In this document: positions 6,366 to 7,454 of the stretch, one piece after another
Layout of the letters: each line of letters opens with the position of its first letter
Position numbering within the stretch: position 1 is the first letter of the stretch
NCBI GenBank assembly: GCA_902790885.1
Contig: CADATR010000085.1
Span: 3,406 to 10,859, forward strand
Direction: 5' to 3'
DNA from: an uncultured Eubacteriales bacterium
Lineage (GTDB): Bacteria; Bacillota_A; Clostridia; Peptostreptococcales; Anaerovoracaceae
DNA: 7,454 bases
Made by a program: the position numbers and the translations under genes
Notes under the pieces: generated by a model
What the model was told of the DNA's origin: nothing
Seen by the model: the letters and a program-made list of their open reading frames with translations, nothing else
The model's database searches: none

Positions 6366-7181
6366 ATGAAGAAACTGAAAGATAAACAGAATGAGGTGCT
6401 TGTTGTAAGCTTTGGCACCACTTCGGCTGAAAGCCGGAAGAAGAATATAGATGCTGCAGAGGATGCCATACAGGCTGCTGCGGGTGATGAATGGAAAGTG
6501 TGCAGATGCTTTACTTCTCAGATGATAATCGACATCATAGAGAAGAAAGAAGGCGTGCATACCGATAACATAAAGGAAGCTCTTGAGAGGGCTGTATCGG
6601 ACGGAGTCAGAAATCTGATCGTGCAGCCTACTCATCTGATGTCCGGGCTTGAGTACGACAAGCTGAGCAGAACTCTTGCGGACTACACGGGATCCTTTGA
6701 AAAGACCGCTCTGGGCGATCCGCTCCTTTCATCCGATGAAGATTTCAGCAGAGTCGCGGACGCGCTGATCGATGCTTCTGCTGAATATGAGGACGGCACA
6801 ACAGCTCTCGTATTTATGGGGCACGGAACTGAAGCCGCCGCTAACGGCATATACGACAGGATGCAGAGCGTGCTTGCCGAAAAAGGAAAAGAGGATCACT
6901 TCATCGGTACCGTTGAGGCAGAACCGTCTCTCGAAGATGTGATCAAAGCGGTCAAAGCCGGCGATTATAAAAGAGTTGTGCTGCGTCCGCTGATGCTTGT
7001 AGCTGGAAATCATGCGGTAAATGACATGGCTTCAGCGGAAGATCCGGATTCATGGTACTCGCGTTTTACTGCGGAAGGATATGAAACTGTATGCGTCATA
7101 GAGGGCCTCGGACAGATCCCGGCAGTAAGAGAGATATATGCCGATCACGCTCATAGAGCGATTGCATCTTTAGAGCTTTAG
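6366..7181 (+). CDS. cbiK: Sirohydrochlorin cobaltochelatase CbiK
   Basis: CbiK inserts Co2+ into sirohydrochlorin in the early-cobalt (anaerobic) branch of cobalamin synthesis, in the cytoplasm. The 271-aa protein has the class II chelatase duplication. It starts with EVLVVSFGTTSAESRKKNI and has VQPTHLMSGLEYDK (86-99). It keeps all three metal ligands of the family: His153 in MGHGTE, Glu184 in GTVEAEP and His216 in LVAGNHAVNDMA. Their spacing (31 and 32 residues) matches Salmonella CbiK (His145, Glu175, His207) within one residue. There is no signal peptide, unlike periplasmic CbiK variants. The ATG at 6366 is the only good start for the full N-terminus, although the upstream Shine-Dalgarno is weak (GGATGA, about 12 nt away). 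It stands 97 bp after the methyltransferase operon and upstream of, so not under, the cobalamin riboswitch. Confidence 0.94.
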   Translation: MKKLKDKQNEVLVVSFGTTSAESRKKNIDAAEDAIQAAAGDEWKVCRCFTSQMIIDIIEKKEGVHTDNIKEALERAVSDGVRNLIVQPTHLMSGLEYDKLSRTLADYTGSFEKTALGDPLLSSDEDFSRVADALIDASAEYEDGTTALVFMGHGTEAAANGIYDRMQSVLAEKGKEDHFIGTVEAEPSLEDVIKAVKAGDYKRVVLRPLMLVAGNHAVNDMASAEDPDSWYSRFTAEGYETVCVIEGLGQIPAVREIYADHAHRAIASLEL

Positions 7182-7267
7182 ATATTAAGTTTTTCAATAG
7201 TGCGCAGACACATTGAAAGGCTTTACGGTGTTACAATGTTTTAGCACTGCAAAACAATTTAAAATAT
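7182..7267. repeat. Large imperfect inverted repeat between cbiK and the riboswitch
   Basis: Two 34-nt arms (7182-7215 and 7234-7267) surround an 18-nt loop. They share complementary blocks in the same order: ATATT/AATAT, GTTTT/AAAAC, AGTGC/GCACT and ACATTG/CAATGT. The blocks are separated by short unpaired stretches. The structure is too interrupted and lacks the T tract of a classic terminator. It could be a weak transcription end or a decayed palindromic element, and AT-rich coincidence is also possible. Confidence 0.4.
7229..7237 (+). promoter_or_regulatory. Extended -10 promoter candidate for the riboswitch transcript
   Basis: TGTTACAAT has the TGn extension and five of six consensus -10 bases (TACAAT, 7232-7237). 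It would start RNA near 7244, about 27 nt before the riboswitch. TTGAAA at 7213-7218 is only 13 bp upstream, too near to be a normal -35. TAAAAT at 7260-7265 is an alternative -10. Confidence 0.35.
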
Positions 7268-7270
7268 GAA

Positions 7271-7440
7271 GTGCCGGTGCCCCGTAACCAGTCGGGGAGA
7301 ATAGGGAAGCAGGTAAAAATCCTGCGCGATCCCGTCACTGTGATAGAGCGTATCGGTCCATTATGTCACTGGGGTGTGTCAAGCACCATGGGAAGGCGGA
7401 CTGATATGATATGTTCTTCAGCCAGGAGACCTGCCGGAAC
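7271..7440 (+). ncRNA. Cobalamin (AdoCbl-type) riboswitch
   Basis: This leader RNA binds a cobalamin and normally shuts off downstream B12 synthesis or uptake genes. The conserved core appears in order. GTGCCGGTGCC opens it at 7271-7281, followed by ATAGGGAAGC (7301-7310). The hairpin GCAGG/CCTGC (7309-7313 with 7321-7325) comes next, then GCGATCCCGTCACTGTGAT (7325-7343). GTCACTG (7365-7371) and GGGAAGGC (7390-7397) follow. The B12 box AGCCAGGAGACCTGCC (7420-7435) closes the core. ATCGGTCC (7352-7359) pairs with GGACTGAT (7398-7405), apart from one G-U pair. CCGG near each end can form the closing stem. The expression platform and the regulated gene lie beyond the window's right edge. The exact ends are approximate. 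Confidence 0.95.
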
Positions 7441-7454
7441 TTAAGTACAGGAAA

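Overview
The window looks like a chromosomal segment of an anaerobic Bacillota, most likely a Clostridia member with about 50% GC. The grounds are purine-rich Shine-Dalgarno sites (AAAGGAGG, AAAAGGGGGG), frequent ATA, AGA and AGG codons, a clostridial-type homocysteine methyltransferase family protein, a corrinoid methyltransferase fusion and CbiK, the cobaltochelatase used in anaerobic B12 synthesis. All genes lie on the + strand. No mobile elements, tRNAs, rRNAs or CRISPR arrays were seen.

The left part (1-2680) is housekeeping. It holds the 3' part of an NAD-dependent DNA ligase (ligA, start outside the window) and then a complete MgtE magnesium channel/transporter. The segment closes with a strong rho-independent terminator. 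A good promoter sits inside that terminator: its -10 box lies in the hairpin loop.

The middle part (2699-6268) is a compact three-gene operon with gaps of 14 and 16 bp. It encodes a Cys-rich DUF2284 putative metal-binding protein, a fusion of a uroporphyrinogen-decarboxylase-like (MtaA/CmuA-type) methyltransferase with a corrinoid-binding domain, and a homocysteine S-methyltransferase-domain protein. Read together, these resemble a dismantled MetH methionine synthase. The homocysteine and cobalamin modules are present, the folate-binding module is missing or reduced to a stub, and a UROD-type methyltransferase is fused where another methyl source would enter. The Fe-S-like DUF2284 protein is a candidate redox partner. 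The methyl donor and the true acceptor cannot be read from the sequence.

The right part (6269-7454) holds cbiK (sirohydrochlorin cobaltochelatase), a spacer dominated by a large imperfect palindrome, and a clear cobalamin riboswitch ending just before the window edge. The riboswitch should control a downstream gene outside the window. The region therefore places apparent corrinoid use (2699-6268) beside corrinoid synthesis (cbiK) and a B12-sensing leader.
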